NCBI GenBank assembly: GCA_933228895.1
Contig: OW121853.1
Location: 8,314,494 to 8,378,493, forward strand
Length of the DNA: 64,000 nucleotides
Direction: 5' to 3'
Origin: Platycnemis pennipes
Lineage: Eukaryota > Arthropoda > Insecta > Odonata > Platycnemididae
The position numbers were made by a program, and so were the translations under genes. A model generated the notes under the pieces. That model made no database searches, had not been told where the DNA came from, and saw only the letters and a list, made by a program, of their open reading frames with translations. Every line of letters begins with the position of its first letter. The first letter of the stretch is position 1. Positions 10,379 through 19,797 of this stretch are shown piece after piece.

Positions 10379-10471
10379 TGGGACTTCACCTGATGATGGT
10401 GCTTAGCGCCGAAACCCGGGTCGTGAGTTTGCATTATATTGTGGTTTGTAAAAGTTTGAAATAAATCTATT
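10379..10471 (+). repeat. Penelope terminal repeat, right arm (inverted)
   Basis: Perfect inverted partner of 9828-9920, fused directly to the truncated coding region. The last four bases overlap the right target duplication. Confidence 0.88.
10385..10427 (+). ncRNA. Hammerhead ribozyme (plus strand copy)
   Basis: The core CTGATGA (10390-10396) is followed by stem II GGTGC/GCGCC with a TTA loop (10398-10110+; i.e. 10398-10410), then GAAA (10411-10414), a very short stem III in CCCGGG, and TC with predicted cleavage after C10422. Stem I forms between TTCAC (10385-10389) and GTGAG (10423-10427), including one U-G pair. One extra U (10397) sits between the core and stem II. The tiny stem III matches the minimal hammerheads known from Penelope-like elements, which may need dimeric RNA to cleave. 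Confidence 0.75.
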
Positions 10472-10479
10472 GTCAAATT

Positions 10480-11500
10480 ACCCGAATTTGTAAAATAAAC
10501 CTTTGGCAAGTGACTTGGCTAAGGGTAAGTGTTGGTGTGGAGGTTCTCCTCTCTGATTTGTGAGTCGAGGGGGTGCTTCGGAAAAATGAGCATGAAATGA
10601 TGATTAGTATTATTTCTGTTGCTGATTTCTTTTGATCAACGCTTTAAAATCACTTTTACGGGCACTTCTTTTCGCTGTCACTATGAAAACAACAAAATAA
10701 TGAGGAGAAAACGTCCGAATGGCGTTGATTGGCCCATTCGGAATCATGGAGTTGTCATGTAAACTAACCAGAATCTTCCTAATTCTCTGTCGTTCTCTCC
10801 CAAGCTTGCTCCATTCACCATATTGCAATATTTGTTCATAGCAACAATTTTGCGGGAATCTTGCTTCCCAGATCCTCCTCCACCCTGCCCTCTTTTTCTC
10901 CCTTCCCCTCCAACTAGTAGGTGGGAGGGCATATTCCCTGTCTTCCACCCTCCAACTGTGAATTCAAGGGTTATCCTTTTCATGCAAGTATGTTAAAGGT
11001 ATAGAAGTGGCCTGGTGGAGGTTTTGTGAGTTTTCCTCCTCCCACTGCTGAATGCCGAGCCAATACTGCTCCCAAATAAAAGTTTATATCCAACCTACGA
11101 CAATCCAGTGGTTACAAATAGATAATTAATTATTAGGCCCTGAAGAGGTAATTATTCCTAAAACAGTGTTCCACAGTCGTTGTTATTATCTTCCTATTAT
11201 TACTGTTATTGTTATGTCTGTAATTGTTTGGTTGTGGAAAATAAAGACTTTTGGACTGGACTGGCATACGGAATCAGATTTTGCTGAGAGGGGAAAATGA
11301 ATGTCTTTGGTATGGATTGCTGCCTTTGCTTTGCCTGAACAACCGACCTCCTGGACTTCGCTTTCGTCTTCTTGCCACCGACTTTGACCGTGCGCCGCCC
11401 GGACTGGACCATTCTACCGCACCTGACCCTGCACCACTTGGACAACGATTCTTGGACCAGCTACCGCTCTCTGGGTGACGAAAAGATGCCAAAGTGGCAG
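10480..11500. other. Unassigned region
   Basis: Open frames on the minus strand (10610-10983 and 11212-11627) show no family signature and no domain. AATAAA signals occur near 11080 and 11240. Nothing further can be supported. Confidence 0.45.
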
Positions 11501-11524
11501 GAGTGAGGTGAAATTCTTCAGTAA

Positions 11525-12315
11525 AAAACTGATTCCACGTGTGTTTGCAATCTTTGTGGGAAAGATTATAAATTGGGGGGTGGCACCACAAATTTATGCA
11601 ATCACCTGGTGAAAAAACACTGTTCAACGTTCCAATCGGCAGAGAATAAAAAAGGTTCTCCAGTAAAAGGTAGCGATTCTGGAGCTACTGGAAGCAGAGC
11701 AACTCATCTGGCAAGTGCATCCTCAGGACTTGGATGTGACACTGGACTTGATGTAAGTATCCATTTAATAAGCTCACATTTTTGAAGCTGAGATTTATGA
11801 TTATACCCTTAACTAATTTTGATGATGTTTCGGAGGATGAATTGAAGGAAGGAAGTTGAGGAGGAAGTTCTTAATGAATTACTGATAGAGCAAGAAGTCG
11901 GTGATGTAAAAGAGGTCCCTACGGACATGGATGCAAGTTCTTCTGGGGTCATTTCAAGGGATGACAGCAAAATATTGTCATCTGCAGCATCCATGGACTC
12001 TGTACAAGGGGGAATTAAAAGAAGCCTACCAAACATTGGAGAGCCTTTTCGAAAAGCATGAAAGTTTTGAAGGCAAGTTCTAATCATGAGTTATGAGTGG
12101 TGAATTGCTTGATCAACTGTTTCATTACAAATGAATTTTTTTCAAACGCAGTTGGAGGAACTACATATGTAATACTAAAGCAATCATTGCTATATACGTA
12201 TGATCTGCAAAGATGTACTGCCATTGAATTGCTCAGAGAAGAGAGGAATGAGGAGGTTCTTGAAGGCAGCCATACCATTTTATGCTTCCCCAAGCAGAAG
12301 AACGGTAAACTATTC
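11525..12315 (+). pseudogene. hAT transposase N-terminal remnant (BED zinc finger)
   Basis: Near 11535-11625 the frame reads CVCNLCGKDYKLGGGTTNL then CNHLVKKH, a BED-type zinc finger (C-x2-C ... H-x4-H with the GGT-NL signature) that binds DNA ends in hAT and ZBED proteins. Near 12200-12310 MICKDVLPLNCSEKRGM and FLKAAIPFYASPSRRT match the conserved hAT segment that follows the zinc finger (typically MI..D..PF..VE..GF..L.....P.Y..PSR). Frames change between the two blocks and stops occur, so it is dead. No catalytic DDE residues are present here. A hAT C-terminal remnant in the same orientation begins near 28.88 kb and could be the other part. Confidence 0.8.
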
Positions 12316-12693
12316 TTTCGTTAATTCCTTAAGTAATTTCAATTCCTTTGTGTACCATGCGACAATCAGGAAAGATTCCATCTTGGAAACATGCATTAAG
12401 GATGACTGGCTTTTCCATTATTATTTTCTATTCTTCTAATTAATTTTTACATTGTGATAGTACCCACCTGCAATTACAGCAGTTTTTTTCTACTGAGACT
12501 ATATTTTTTAATCTCATTTGTGTATCTTTATTCTTCATTATGACACTGACATATTTAAAAAAAAACTATAAAAAAAGTCAAAATTGTTGTTTTGACTGGA
12601 TTGTATTGGTAAGTAACTGATTTAAATATAATCCATCAGTATTGAATAGAAACCATTAATTTTTTGCGATGATGAAAGCAGACATGAATGATT
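12316..12693. other. Unassigned AT-rich spacer
   Basis: No gene seen. It may be the continuation of the hAT remnant or its intron. It ends at the gypsy target duplication AGTA (12694-12697). Confidence 0.4.
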
Positions 12694-12697
12694 AGTA

Positions 12698-12930
12698 TGT
12701 GGGAAAAGGCGTTAAGAATTACACAAGCGTCCGTGCGTATTTCCTTTTATTCTCTCGTTCACTCCAAGATACACTCGCGGGTGGTTCGTTCCGGTCTGTC
12801 TGCCCGGGTGTAGCGGGAGAAAGCTTTTATACACGTCGACGAGGGTTCCACACCTCTCCGGAACTTTCTCGAAGCCCCGTCTCGAAGATTCGAAGACGTC
12901 CAGACCGGGAGCTGGTTGAATGGTGCCACA
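12698..12930 (-). repeat. Gypsy 3' LTR
   Basis: Pairs with 21410-21642. On the minus strand it starts TGTGGCACC and ends CCCACA, with TATAAAAG and AATAAA at the usual spacing. An extra 45 bp directly inside it (12931-12975) repeats the LTR start. Confidence 0.93.
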
Positions 12931-12975
12931 CCAAGACGTTGAAGCCAGACCGGGAGCTGGTTGAATGGTGCCACA
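12931..12975 (-). repeat. Partial tandem duplication of the LTR start
   Basis: 45 bp between the LTR and the polypurine tract. On the minus strand the first ~31 bases repeat the beginning of the LTR (TGTGGCACCATTC...), followed by ~14 unrelated bases and then the LTR proper. The right LTR has no such extension, so it belongs to the 3' end only. Confidence 0.85.
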
Positions 12976-12990
12976 CCAGCCCCCTGCGGA
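12976..12990 (-). other. Gypsy polypurine tract
   Basis: Minus strand reads CGCAGGGGGCTGG just upstream of the duplicated LTR start, which suits the plus-strand primer. Confidence 0.65.
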
Positions 12991-13017
12991 GACTGGAAGT
13001 CCGTTGTAGGCCAACAG

Positions 13018-15515
13018 TTATGGGAGATAGCGATCAGGAAAATGCACTCGGCGGCCGTATCGCGTCGTCACCGTAGGCGGCATGTCTGGTGGTGATAAGG
13101 CGGGTGTGCATTGTTCGCGGGCTGCTTCGTCTCCGGGGTTGGGCACCGCAGGGATGTCGTCGGCCAAAATAAAGGCTGGTTTTACCCTGTCAATAGAAAC
13201 AATAATATTATTGTCCTTTATACGCAGCGTGAAATTCTTGTTGTCCCGGCTGAGCACGCGGTATGGGCCGGTGTACGGAGGTCTTAAGGCGCCACGCACG
13301 GTGTCGTCTCTTAAGAAGACATGCGTGCATGTGGCAAGATCCTTAAAAATGAAGATCCCAGGTGTGGCATGGCGTGAGGCAGGAACAGGTCGCAAACGAG
13401 CTGTAATTTGCCGAAGCCGGTCCACGAATAGGGTGGTGTCCAAGGGATGCTCGGCGTTGGGGGTTGGTTGAATGAATTCCCCAGGGAGTTTTAGTGGTTC
13501 GCCGTACAGCATCTCCGCGGTCGATGCCTGAATATCCTCCTTGAAGGCGCTCCGGATTCCGAGGAGCACTATTGGCAGGGCTTCGTACCACGATGAGCCG
13601 GGGTGGCACATAATTGCTGCCTTTAATTGTCTATGTAGGCGCTCTACCATGCCGTTTGCTTGGGGGTGATAAGCTGATGATCGAGAGCGATGTGCGCCTA
13701 TGTATGCTGATAAAGCGTGTAATAGCTTTGACTCGAATTGGCGGCCTTGGTCAGTTGTTATGCGTTCCGGGCAGCCGAATCTGGATATCCAGCCACGGGT
13801 GAATGCGTCTGCGACATCTTCAGCCGTGATCCGCTCCAGAGGGAAGACTTCTGGCCAGCGGGAGAAACGGTCTATTGCTGTAAGGCAGTACTGGAAGTGA
13901 TTGGCCGATGGTAGTGGACCAATGATGTCCAGATGAACATGCTTAAAACGGGCGGACGGTGGTACGAAGTGTCCAAGTGGTGAAGAGACGTGCCGGGTAA
14001 TTTTGGCTCGTTGGCATGGCACACAGGCTCGGCTCCAAGCGCGAGCATCTCGTTGAATAAGGGGCCAGACGAAACGCTCCGCAACAAGCCGGGCCGAGGC
14101 GTTGGGACCAGGATGACTCAGGCAGTGGAGAGATTCGAAAACCTGTCGCCTGTGTGACGCAGGGACATATGGTCTGGGGCGACCAGTGGATATATCGCAG
14201 TAAATTTCGGTATTTAATCCAGGGACATGCATGCGTTGCAAATGCAATGATGAATTTCCTTGGAGTACTTCTTGAAGTTCAGAATCTTCCAGTTGAGATT
14301 GTGCAAGAGAGGCTAGGTCAACCGGCGACGGGTTAATGGCGTCGGTGCGGGAAAGCGCGTCTGCGACGATGTTTTCTGACCCGCTAATGTGGCGGATATC
14401 GGTCGTAAATTGTGCAATGAAGGTGAGATGGTTTAGTTGGACAGGAGGAAGTTTGTCTCCCTGTTGTTGGAACGCGAAGCACAGCGGCTTATGGTCCGTG
14501 AATATTATGGCGTGCTGCGCTTCAAGGATATGTCGGAAATGTCTCACCGCCAAATAAATTGCCAGAAGTTCACGGTAATACGCTGGCCACTTCGACTGTC
14601 CGGTGGTGAGCTTCTTAGAAAAGAAAGCCAAGGGTTGCCAGTTATTGTCGACGCGTTGTTGTAAACTAGCTCCTATGGCTGTTTGGGAGGCGTCCGTAAA
14701 TAAGCCGAGGATTGCTTCTGGAATTGGATGCGCCAGGAGTGTGGCATTAGAGAGGGCAGCCTTGCAGTCGGAAAAAGCCTTTTCTAAGGTCGGTGTCCAT
14801 TCGACGCGCTGAGAACCGCGAATTCCGGAGAGGGCCGTGTGGAGCGCGGCCTGGTACTCAGAGGCATGCGGCAGGTACTGACGATAGAAGTTCATGACTC
14901 CCAAAAAACGTCGAAGAGCGCGTGCATTGGTTGGTTTAGGCAATTCCTGTAAGGCGGAGACTCTCTCAGGAAGGGCTCGAATGCCCTCTGTAGTGATTTG
15001 GTGACCCAAGAAGGTCACTGATTGTGAACCGAGAACGCTTTTGCCGAAATTCACCAGGATGCCGTGCTGCTCCAGTCGATGAAAGACTGCGTTAAGATGT
15101 TTCTCGTGCTCACTGGGGTTAGAACTAAATATCAGGATGTCATCCACATATGGGAAGCAGAAGTCAAGTCCTTGGAGTACCTCGTCAATAAAACGTTGGA
15201 ACGTTTGGCCGGCGTTACGAAGTCCAAAGCTCATGAAAGGAAATTCGTAGAGACCAAACGGTGTGGTAATGGCTGTTTTTGGCACGTCATCAGGATACAC
15301 AGGTATTTGTGAGTAGGCCTTCACGAGGTCGAGGACGGAAAAAATCGTGCTTCCGTGCAGGTTGGCTGCGAAGTCCTGAATATGGCGTATTGGATATCGG
15401 TCCGGAATGGTTCGAGCGTTGAGGGCACGATAGTCGCCGCAAGGGCGCCAACCATCATTCTTCTTTGGAACGAGATGTAATGGTGATGCCCATGGGCTCT
15501 TCGATCGACGCGCTG
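13018..15515 (-). CDS. Gypsy pol (RT, RNase H, integrase), 3' portion beyond the Transib insertion
   Basis: Uninterrupted frame to a stop at 13018. Counted from a methionine inside the Transib repeat (15594) it is 858 codons, of which the first 26 are transposon. Reverse transcriptase begins [13 protein letters not shown], with active site YVDD at 149-152. RNase H follows (D301, E342, D367, D412). The integrase zinc finger uses H490, H494, C524 and C527, and the core uses D556, D615 and E651 (D,D35E). The C-terminal region is consistent with the DNA-binding part. Protease and the RT start lie on the other side of the Transib element (19798-20605). No stop or frameshift is seen, which fits a young element. 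This half cannot be translated from its own start. Confidence 0.9.
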
Positions 15516-15553
15516 CACTGTGGTCTGAAATCGGAAATAGCCGGACAAAAGTC
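15516..15553 (+). other. RSS-like terminus (heptamer-22-nonamer)
   Basis: CACTGTG at 15516-15522 agrees with the RAG recombination-signal heptamer CACAGTG at the invariant CAC and TG positions and is its exact reverse complement. After a 22-bp spacer, ACAAAAGTC (15545-15553) matches 7 of 9 positions of the nonamer ACAAAAACC. The right end (19755-19792) carries the mirror copy. Similarity of Transib ends to the 23-bp-spacer signal is established; this instance is what I see. Confidence 0.7.
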
Positions 15554-16246
15554 CAAAATTGCTTCTTTTGAGGTACACACTTGAAACTTGTCATGAATGC
15601 TCAGAATTGATCACTGATCATGGAACAATAAGCCATTTTTGGATGATCTCATCCGTTTTTGAGGTACAGAGGCCCAAACTTGGCCAAGTTTCCAAAAACA
15701 CACCCGATCTTGTTTTTCTTCAAAAATATTTGAAGTTAAGCTGCTGGTGGAGTTTTGGAAGGATTTTTATGAAGTAAAAAACATTATATTCCGGTAATAT
15801 GGTACTTTATCTATATTATCTGATAGTTTCGAAGGTTTTGGTTAATATTAGTGTGGTATTACGTCGCAAAATGGCGGACCCTTTTTCCGGGTAAAATTTG
15901 ACATAAAGTAGACAATATCTTTAGTTTAAGAAAATTGCCACCGCAAAAACTTTCATGAAAGTATTTAATAAAGATATTTTAAGAATGTAAAGCAAAAATC
16001 TTGGAAAAAAGTTTGCGGCTGCGAAAATGAACGCAATTTTTCGATCGCGCTTCACGGCACGGCTCCGCGACGCGGGGCCTAGAGACTCGGTGACTCCGTT
16101 GGATATTTCAAGTTGTTTGGAACTAATTATTGAAAATTGTCATTTTAACCATGGTATACAGTCTCTATTGACCTGAAATACTATATTGAAGATATTACGA
16201 GGATATTGGATTGATCGAATTGATCACTGAACGCGTGACTCTGGTA
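15516..16246 (+). repeat. Transib left terminal inverted repeat
   Basis: 731 bp. The outer end is CACTGTG, then 22 bp, then ACAAAAGTC (15545-15553). The body includes a CpG-rich patch near 16060-16100 and long AT stretches. Transib repeats are normally far shorter (tens of bases). Confidence 0.93.
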
Positions 16247-17040
16247 TACATGCTCTGGTTTGGATACTTTACGGATTCATGCCGCATGTTGGAACATCTT
16301 TTGGTGTAGAATTTAAGTTTTCACGCGAAGGGTACCCTACACATTTACCAGGAAAGGCAACAGTCAGAGATTCTTTTTCTACTCCTTTCCCTTTTCACGC
16401 TTGCCGAGGAGGAACGTGCGAAAAGGGGCTTTTTATGACACCGCGCAGCCTTTGACGGTATTTAACGGGTATTTCCGAAGGGGTTTTTCCTTTTCCCTTC
16501 AAAAACGCATTTTAGCTGGCAGTTCTTATTTGGATTCGGTGGATGAGTGTTGTGCCTGTAGTGATTTAGTGATTTGCTAAAATCTGTGTGTGTCTAGTGA
16601 ATTGATTCGTCATTGAATATATATCATATACACATACATGGAATATACATATATATCATTGATTTAGTTTCGCTGTTTATTTCCTGTGTTGGTCAGCGGT
16701 GTTTCTGGTTTACTCAGTAGTCGTTCTTTTTCAAGGTTAGTACTTTGAATATAATTTTCAGTATCGCTCTTTATTCTTAGCATTTCACTCCGACGCTTAT
16801 AATGTTCCTTTCTATAGAGCTTCACGGCGTTTTTTCGCCGATCTTATATTATGGAAAATATAATCGTGAAAGGTATTCATCGTGCAACTTTCATTACATA
16901 ATTTTATCTGTCGGATCCATACACAGATTTTTTGTGTTGTCCAACTCTGAAATGACATCATATCAGATCACACGTTTGGAGCTACACAACAAGATAATTG
17001 AGATGAAAGGAAAATCATTGCACGATAAAAAATATCCTTG
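16247..17040 (+). other. Transib 5' region upstream of the clear transposase frame
   Basis: Non-repeat interior of the transposon, presumably promoter and 5' untranslated sequence. A frame from 16949 (MTSYQITRLELHNKII) may be the protein start, but it shifts out of register with the next block near 17030, so the start is unresolved. A core promoter is not evident. Confidence 0.4.
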
Positions 17041-18873
17041 CTGGATTTGTTATCTCGGACTTTGAATTTAGAGAATCATTTCGATGCCCTAGATAGTCTC
17101 CGTGAATTTCTATGAAGGTTCTTGGTATATTACCAGAAAAAGTGGGAAGAATGTTTTCGAAAAAACGAGCAATTTTTAGCTCGCAATAATGCATGGCTGA
17201 AAGATCCAATTATTTTCCCGGAAGCAGTCCGTGAGTACCTACCAGGTACTTCTACAATGACCGGTTTGCATTTTCTGATTTATTTCTTTTGCCCAATGTC
17301 ATGGACGAAGGTTTTTACATGGAATTTATATCTTAACATTATTGATTCATTAGGTTCATTGGGGCGACCAAAAAAAGGTTTTAGGACTTCCTCAGACAGG
17401 TCAAAAAGAAGAAAAGTCCAAAATATTGAAAGTTCTTCCTCTGCTGCCGAGCTCGCATTGGCAGCCTCTTGGCAGAGAGGAAGGAGATAGTGCTACCGCT
17501 CAACTTCTCACGGAAGTAACGACTACCACTCCCACTAGAGCAAGAAGAATTCTCACCAGGTGGAGGAAAAAAGATGAGATGCAGTCGGAGATGTCGACAG
17601 AGGAGGCTCTATCTCTGATGATCACCACTGAGCTGACAAAGAATCAGTATAATTGCTCCGCTCTTAGTTACGGGCACAACCTGTACCCTAGCTATGTGCG
17701 AGTGTTAAATGCAAAAAGCGCTGCATACCCCGAAGGGATACACATAACAGAAAACATTAGCGAAGTGAGTTTACAAGATCTATTGAACCATACAGAATCG
17801 CGGATACTGACATGCGTTTCCACGACTCTAGCATCCGGCAACAAAGTAAATTGCACATTAATTTGCAAATATGGATTTGATGGGAGTTCGGGCCTTTCGC
17901 AATATAAACAGTTGTGGGAAGAAGCAGATACTTCAGATGAATATTTATTTATGAGCGCCATGGTGCCACTTCGTTTGCTGAATGACGCAACTGGTACGAG
18001 CTTAAGGCATTTCTTGTTTCATACCTTGTTATCTTTGGCCAATCTGATAGCAGTACAGTTGAGTACCAATAATATATGAACTATTTTAGGTGAGATTATC
18101 TGGAAAAATTCTCGCCCGTCGTCAACCATATTTTGCCGGCCCATTCGCCTTCAGTGGCTAAAGGAAACTAAGGAAGTTGCTATGGCGGAAAGGAATTATG
18201 TACAAAAGCAGATAGACGGCTTAAAAAATTGGAATTGGGGAAATTATTCTGTTAATTTCAGCTTGCTTCTGACCATGATAGATAGAAAGGTAAGGATTTT
18301 TCCTATTTTTAAATTGATGGACAAGTAAATGGTGGTGGATATTGTTAAACAAATCTATAAAAACATTTTTTAGGTATGCAATGCATTAACTGATTGTGCT
18401 ACTATAAGGTGCTACATCTGTGGAGCGAAAGCCTCCCAGATGAATGATTTAAGGGCAATGAAAGATCGACCAGCAGATGTTACTAAATATTCCTTTGGTC
18501 TGTCTACCCTACACTGCTATATTCGGTTTTTCGAATGCGTATTGCACATATCGTATCGACTGGAGTTAAAACAGTGGCAGGTGAGAAATAATCCAAACAA
18601 GCTGGAAACTGTATTTAAGGTAAAATAAATATCTTTAATGATAAATAAATAAATAATGATAAATCTCTTAATAGGCCCGCGGCAACCTAAGAACACAGCT
18701 AACAGAAAAAAGATTAGCATTCAGAAGGCATTTAAAGAAAGAATGGGGTTGATAATGGATGTGCTAAGGCCTGGATCAGGAAACACGAATGACGGTAACA
18801 CGGCAAGACGTTTCTTTGATTCTGGCCGCTGGTTCAGCGGCTACGCATTCAAAAAACCGAATATAGCAGTGTA
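17041..18873 (+). pseudogene. Transib transposase (RAG1-like), intron-containing, truncated
   Basis: Cut-and-paste recombinase related to the RAG1 core. Readable blocks in order: LENHFDALDSLREFL; KKWEECFRKNEQFLARN; GRPKKGF; CKYGFDGSSGLSQYKQ with the first catalytic aspartate; FMSAMVPLRLL; a segment with IIWKN and RPSS; MIDRKVCNAL, probably holding the second aspartate; zinc motif CYICGAKASQMNDL; STLHCYIRFFE; YRLELKQWQ; KAFKERMGL; TNDGNTARRFF. Four introns with GT-AG ends are inferred: 17231-17353, 17994-18089, 18290-18373 and 18581-18674. Each of the first three joins conserved blocks in frame. Defects: a stop at 17113-17115, frameshifts near 17465-17490 and near 18690-18700, and loss of everything after the ARRFF block, including the third acidic residue. 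Confidence 0.9.
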
Positions 18874-18883
18874 GGGTAGACAG
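18500..18883. repeat. Inverted 42-bp filler at the transposase truncation
   Basis: Bases 18842-18883 are the reverse complement of 18500-18541 with one mismatch. Next to them, a 10-bp inverted pair (18823-18832 and 18884-18893) and further copies of ctggccgct occur. This is where the transposase frame ends prematurely. Confidence 0.88.
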
Positions 18884-19061
18884 CCAGCGGCCAGTGGTTC
18901 AGAGCTGGCCGCTGATTTAACTGGCAATTGTATAAAATGAACCCAACTTTTCAGCAATAGCCAACAATAGGAAAACTTTCTTTCCTTTCTAAGATTTATG
19001 TTCTGGTGGGATGTGCAAAGGTAAAACCTACAATAGCAAAATTAAATTTCAATGTCGTGTT

Positions 19062-19792
19062 TACCAGAGTCACGCGTTCATTGATCAATTCGATCAATCC
19101 AATATCCTCGTAATATCTTCAATATAGTATTTCAGGTCAATAGAGACTGTATACCGTTGTTAAAATGACAATTTTCAATAATTAGTTCCAAACAACTTGA
19201 AATATCCAACGGAGTCACCGAGTCTCTAGGCCCCGCGTCGCGGAGCCGTGCCGTGAAGCGCGATCGAAAAATTGCGTTCATTTTCGCAGCCGCAAACTTT
19301 TTTCCAAGATTTTTGCTTTACATTCTTAAAATATCTTTATTAAATACTTTCATGAAAGTTTTTGCGGTGGCAATTTTCTTAAACTAAAGATATTGTCTAC
19401 TTTATGTCAAATTTTACCCGGAAAAAGGGTCCGCCATTTTGCGACGTAATACCACACTAATATTATCCAAAATCTTCGAAACTATCAGATAATATAGATA
19501 AAGTACCATATTACCGGAATATAATGTTTTTTACTTCATAAAAATCCTTCCAAAACTCCACCAGCAGCTTAACTTCAAATATTTTTGAAGAAAAACAAGA
19601 TCGGGTGTGTTTTTGGAAACTTGGCCAAGTTTGGGCCTCTGTACCTCAAAAACGGATGAGATCATCCAAAAATGGCTTATTGTTCCATGATCAGTGATCA
19701 ATTCTGAGCATTCATGACAAGTTTCAAGTGTGTACCTCAAAAGAAGCAATTTTGGACTTTTGTCCGGCTATTTCCGATTTCAGACCACAGTG
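19062..19792 (-). repeat. Transib right terminal inverted repeat
   Basis: 731 bp, inverted partner of 15516-16246. The outer end reads CACAGTG in plus orientation. Differences from the left repeat are few (about four by eye, for example the second A of aacaacgg). Confidence 0.93.
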
Positions 19793-19797
19793 CGCTG

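Larger units (their letters stand above)
9789..10467 (-). mobile_element. 5'-truncated Penelope-like element
   Basis: Minus-strand insertion flanked by a 12-bp direct repeat (tattgtcaaatt at 9777-9788 and 10468-10479), taken as the target duplication. It holds the C-terminal end of a Penelope-type GIY-YIG endonuclease. The 3' non-coding part contains a 93-bp terminal repeat, and an identical copy of that repeat is fused in inverted orientation at the truncated 5' end. Inverted terminal repeat copies and 5' truncation are typical of Penelope-like elements. The reverse transcriptase is entirely missing. Confidence 0.85.
15516..19792 (+). mobile_element. Transib DNA transposon (RAG1-related superfamily), 4277 bp
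   Basis: Bounded by 731-bp terminal inverted repeats (15516-16246 and 19062-19792) and a 5-bp target duplication CGCTG (15511-15515 and 19793-19797). Five-base duplications and ends of the form CACNNTG fit Transib. The internal plus-strand gene encodes a transposase with Transib-specific blocks GFDGSSG, MIDRKVCNALT, CYICGAKASQMN and TNDGNTARRFF. It lies inside the gypsy pol gene, antisense to it. The 3' end of the transposase is missing. The repeats differ at about four positions by eye, so the insertion is recent and necessarily younger than the gypsy element around it. Confidence 0.93.

Noticed and set aside
10610..10983. Two overlapping minus-strand frames of 79 and 112 codons
   Set aside because: They overlap in different phases, have no domain, and neither has conserved-looking segments.
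15516..19792. P, Mutator or hAT superfamily for the long-terminal-repeat transposon
   Set aside because: A 5-bp duplication (not 8 or 9) and the RAG1/Transib protein blocks exclude them.
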